A program made the translations under genes and the position numbers. DNA of 7,301 nucleotides from Bacillota bacterium (GTDB lineage Bacteria > Bacillota > Sulfobacillia > JABLXB01). How positions within the stretch are numbered: position 1 is the stretch's first letter; each line of letters starts with the position of its first letter. Location: contig JANLGA010000081.1 of NCBI GenBank assembly GCA_024653225.1, positions 1 to 7,301 on the forward strand, read 5' to 3'. Below the pieces are notes generated by a model, which did no database searches, was not told the origin of the DNA, and was given only the letters and a program-made list of their open reading frames with translations. Below, piece by piece: positions 5,242 through 7,301 of the stretch.

Positions 5242-6828
5242 TCATCCCTTCGGCATGCAATCGCTCTTGACCAACTGGCTGAATACGAATCCCGTTCTCC
5301 CGTCTGGGAGTGTGATCTTGAACCAATGTCCCTCCATACCTATGATGGTGACTTGGGTGCCCCTCGATAGGGTCGCTATGGGATGCCCCTCGGTGCCCGG
5401 TGTCGGCCTGACGTTCACCCAGTCGCCGAGCACTGTGCCGGTGCACACGGCTTCCACCACGGTCACCTTGACCACGACGTGGACCTGCCTCGTCACCACG
5501 ATCCTGGCCCGGATCTTCAACACTATCTGAACGGCGATGGGGTCGCCCGTGCCGACGTCGTACGATACGTGCTCCACGTCTATCTGGATGTCCGCCGTCA
5601 TGTCTTCCATCGCGCCCGGCACGTGCACGAAATCGGCGAACCTGATCTCGTGGTGCACGACGTGCACGGTCTGCGCCGGCACAAGCCCCTCGTACACTGT
5701 CTTCAGGTGTATGACGCCTTCCACGAGGACCTTGTTCTTGATGACCGTGACCCGCTCGACCTGGATGGTGGCCTCGTGCTTGATCACGGTGACTACGTCC
5801 GGTTTCTCCTCCGGGATATCGAGTACCGCCTGCACGATGCTCTGCCTGGTCCTCTCGGCGAGGACTTCCTGGATCCGGATCAGCTCCTTGGCCAGAGCGC
5901 ACTCGGGCGGCAGTCCCTTGATGTCAACGACGAGTTCGAGAGTCCGGGTGGTAGTGGCCTTGACCCTGACCTTCAACACTATCCTGCCGATCAGCGTCCT
6001 GCCGTTGGCCGCGACGTCGAACTGCGCGAATTCCACCTTGCAGTCGGCGGTCACGGTCATGTCGGGCTCCAGGCCCGGGATCTCCACAAACTGTTCGAAC
6101 ATCGCCTCCCCGTGAACGACGTGCACCGTTTGGTAAGGTGAGTCGCTCTCGTAGATGATCCGCGACGAGATCGTCCCCCTGACGATCGCCTTGTTGGCGA
6201 TGACGTCCACTTCGGTCACGTCGCACTCGACGAGGGAGTCAATCACCTGGACAACGCTCGGTTTCTGTTCGGGAACCACTATATCCGCGCGCGTGACGAT
6301 CTGGCTCTCTTCCTCGCCGACGATGTCTTCCGCCCTGAACGTCTGCTTCGTAATCTGGATACCCGGGACACCGGTCACGTCGGTGACGACCTTGAGCTTG
6401 GTGAATCTCAGTACCTTGGCCCTCAGTCGGAGCACCGCGCGCACCTGTACCCGCCTGCTGGGGGGCGTGAGCACCTCGAACGAGATGCTCTCCACGTCCA
6501 GGTGCACGTCAACGGTCATGTCTTCCTCGGCGCCCTGTACCTCGGCAAAGGTGCTGAACGGCACGTCGGCGTGGAACACGTGCACGGTCTGCTCCGGCAC
6601 GAATCCTTCGTAGACGATCTTGAGGTGCAGTACCCCTTCGACTATGACCTTGTTGAGGATTATCTCGGTCTTCGTTATTTCTTCCTCGACGACGTGATCG
6701 ATTACCTGTACCGCCTGCGGCTTGGTCTCGGGTATGGTGGCTTCCGTGCTGATGTTGATCTGCGTCCTCTTCTCGCCGATGACCTCTTCAAGCCTCAGGA
6801 GTTCGGTGACTACCTGGCAACCTACCAT
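5242..6828 (-). CDS. Triple SPOCS-domain (DUF3794) protein with C-terminal SH3b domain, likely spore-coat morphogenesis
   Basis: This protein of 528 residues has three tandem SPOCS repeats, about 15-155, 168-307 and 320-458. Each repeat carries recognisable blocks: IPExKPxxVxVI, then xNKVxVEGxxxLKxVYEG, then QTVHVxH, FxxFxxVxG and EDMTxD. A C-terminal bacterial SH3-like domain follows (about 464-521: WVNVRPTPGTEG, WFKITLPDGRTGFV). There is no signal peptide or membrane segment, so it should act in the cytosol, such as the mother cell. SPOCS proteins such as SipL of Clostridioides difficile bind the coat ATPase SpoIVA; SipL has a C-terminal LysM domain, and here SH3b takes that place. The start is ATG 6828, with AAAGGAGG 7 nt upstream; an in-frame ATG nine codons earlier (6855) lies before the Shine-Dalgarno and is rejected. 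Its promoter region resembles a sporulation sigma site. A role in spore coat or cortex assembly is inferred from family. Confidence 0.93.
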   Translation of the reverse strand: MVGCQVVTELLRLEEVIGEKRTQINISTEATIPETKPQAVQVIDHVVEEEITKTEIILNKVIVEGVLHLKIVYEGFVPEQTVHVFHADVPFSTFAEVQGAEEDMTVDVHLDVESISFEVLTPPSRRVQVRAVLRLRAKVLRFTKLKVVTDVTGVPGIQITKQTFRAEDIVGEEESQIVTRADIVVPEQKPSVVQVIDSLVECDVTEVDVIANKAIVRGTISSRIIYESDSPYQTVHVVHGEAMFEQFVEIPGLEPDMTVTADCKVEFAQFDVAANGRTLIGRIVLKVRVKATTTRTLELVVDIKGLPPECALAKELIRIQEVLAERTRQSIVQAVLDIPEEKPDVVTVIKHEATIQVERVTVIKNKVLVEGVIHLKTVYEGLVPAQTVHVVHHEIRFADFVHVPGAMEDMTADIQIDVEHVSYDVGTGDPIAVQIVLKIRARIVVTRQVHVVVKVTVVEAVCTGTVLGDWVNVRPTPGTEGHPIATLSRGTQVTIIGMEGHWFKITLPDGRTGFVFSQLVKSDCMPKG

Positions 6829-6859
6829 GTTTCCCCTCCTTTCCGGCCCGATCATTATG

Positions 6860-6880
6860 TCTACAGTGAACCTCTACAGT
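6860..6880. repeat. 8-bp direct repeat in the SPOCS gene leader
   Basis: TCTACAGT occurs at 6860-6867 and again at 6873-6880, a 13-bp period, between the candidate -10 box and the ribosome binding site of the SPOCS gene. It could be a regulator site; no known factor is assigned. Confidence 0.5.
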
Positions 6881-6882
6881 AA

Positions 6883-6909
6883 TATATATGCCGTCCCCCC
6901 TGCGTTCGT
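6883..6909 (-). promoter_or_regulatory. Candidate sporulation-type (sigma-K/E-like) promoter of the SPOCS gene
   Basis: On the minus strand CATATATA (6890-6883) fits the sigma-K -10 pattern CATANNTA. ACG (6909-6907) stands 16 nt upstream, near the AC core of the -35. The spacer is G-rich and no sigma-A -35 box is present, though TATATT overlaps the -10. The start would be near 6876, about 48 nt before the ATG. Confidence 0.4.
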
Positions 6910-7004
6910 CACTGAAGCGCCCCGGCCGCCCCGGCACCCGCCCGACCCCCCGTTTCATAAGATGTCGGGGACGGAATGAAGGTGCATGTCCCGCGGGAGA
7001 CACG

Positions 7005-7301
7005 ATGCAACAGTGCGAACCCCGGGGTTCCGGCACGCCCGGCCTCGCCGCCGTGATCCCCGCCTGCAACGAGGAGGCATCAATCGGCCTGGCCATCTCC
7101 AACGCCCTGCTCGCCGGCGCCGGCTCGGTGCACGTCGTGGTCAACGGCTCGACCGACGGGACCGCCCGTCGCGCCCGCGTCGCGGGCGCGCCCGTTCGCG
7201 TCCACGAGTTCGAGCAGCGCCTGGGCGTGGACGTGCCCAGGGCGGTGGGCCTGCTCATTTCCCTGTCCGGTGTGTCGTATCCGGCGGGCGCCTTCCTGTT
7301 C
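7005..7301 (+). CDS. Glycosyltransferase family 2 (partial, C-terminus cut by window edge)
   Basis: The first 99 codons of a GT-A fold glycosyltransferase are present; these transfer a sugar from a nucleotide-sugar donor in the cytosol or at the membrane. The N-terminus shows the family opening LAAVIPACNEEASIG (residues 14-28), the donor-binding strand VHVVVNGSTDGTARRA (43-58) and a segment EQRLGVDVPRAVGL typical of the next conserved block. The Asp usually seen before GS (DDGSTDGT) is Asn here (VNGSTDGT), as in a known subset. The DxD motif and acceptor region lie beyond the window. The start ATG at 7005 has GGGAG at 5 nt. It is the only plus-strand gene, divergent from the SPOCS gene with a 176-bp gap; a link to spore-surface glycosylation is possible but unproven. 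No clear sigma-A promoter was found in front of it. Confidence 0.85.
   Translation, partial: MQQCEPRGSGTPGLAAVIPACNEEASIGLAISNALLAGAGSVHVVVNGSTDGTARRARVAGAPVRVHEFEQRLGVDVPRAVGLLISLSGVSYPAGAFLF

Noticed and set aside
5242..5244. TGA of the SPOCS gene as a readthrough or selenocysteine codon
   Set aside because: The protein already ends with a complete SH3b domain, there is no SECIS-like evidence, and a terminator lies in the extension.
5383..6141. 252-codon plus-strand frame rich in His, Asp and Val
   Set aside because: Antisense to the SPOCS repeats; its apparent repetition comes from the repeated domain on the other strand.
6829..6855. Upstream in-frame ATG at 6855 as the SPOCS start
   Set aside because: The strong AAAGGAGG lies inside that extension, 7 nt before the ATG at 6828, so the nine extra codons are not likely translated.

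Overview
The window looks like chromosome of a high-GC, endospore-forming Firmicute (Bacillota). The base composition is strongly GC-rich, yet the gene content is Firmicute-like. It has a YtrA-type GntR repressor overlapping a YtrB-like ABC ATPase, a YkwD-type CAP-domain exoprotein, strong AGGAGG-type ribosome binding sites, and above all a protein with three SPOCS (DUF3794) domains, a family tied to spore-coat assembly in Clostridia and relatives. No species can be named from the sequence alone. No transposase, integrase, CRISPR array or phage gene is visible.

Layout: all genes but the last are on the minus strand, so the description runs right to left. At the right edge a family 2 glycosyltransferase (plus strand, cut by the window end) is divergent from the SPOCS gene across a 176-bp spacer. 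The SPOCS protein has three tandem SPOCS domains and a C-terminal SH3b-like domain, and is followed by a probable intrinsic terminator. A 327-bp spacer then holds that terminator, a doubtful 45-codon ORF and a promoter with a perfect TTGACA. Next comes an exported CAP-domain protein, a perfect 17-bp hairpin, and a two-gene operon. That operon encodes a MocR-type regulator (GntR DNA-binding domain fused to an aminotransferase fold) and a flavodoxin-like FMN protein whose cysteine spacing matches iron-sulfur flavoproteins; the stop of the first gene overlaps the TTG start of the second.

The flavoprotein frame has no stop before the tRNA genes. It runs through tRNA-Val(UAC) and ends inside tRNA-Asp(GUC). 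tRNA-Phe(GAA) follows. Each of the three tRNA genes appears to have its own promoter and encodes its 3' CCA. A hairpin follows tRNA-Asp and a clear rho-independent terminator follows tRNA-Phe. To the left, a second regulated unit begins with a promoter and operator-like repeats, then the YtrA-type repressor and the ABC ATPase, which runs off the left edge; its permease is presumably beyond.

These appear to be separate functional units rather than one pathway: a spore-coat-type protein with a divergent glycosyltransferase, an exported CAP protein, a PLP-sensing redox operon, a tRNA cluster and an envelope-stress-type ABC operon. I saw no clear undescribed multi-gene system. The most unusual points are the stopless flavoprotein/tRNA overlap, the SPOCS3-SH3b architecture, and the long hairpin without a U-tract.
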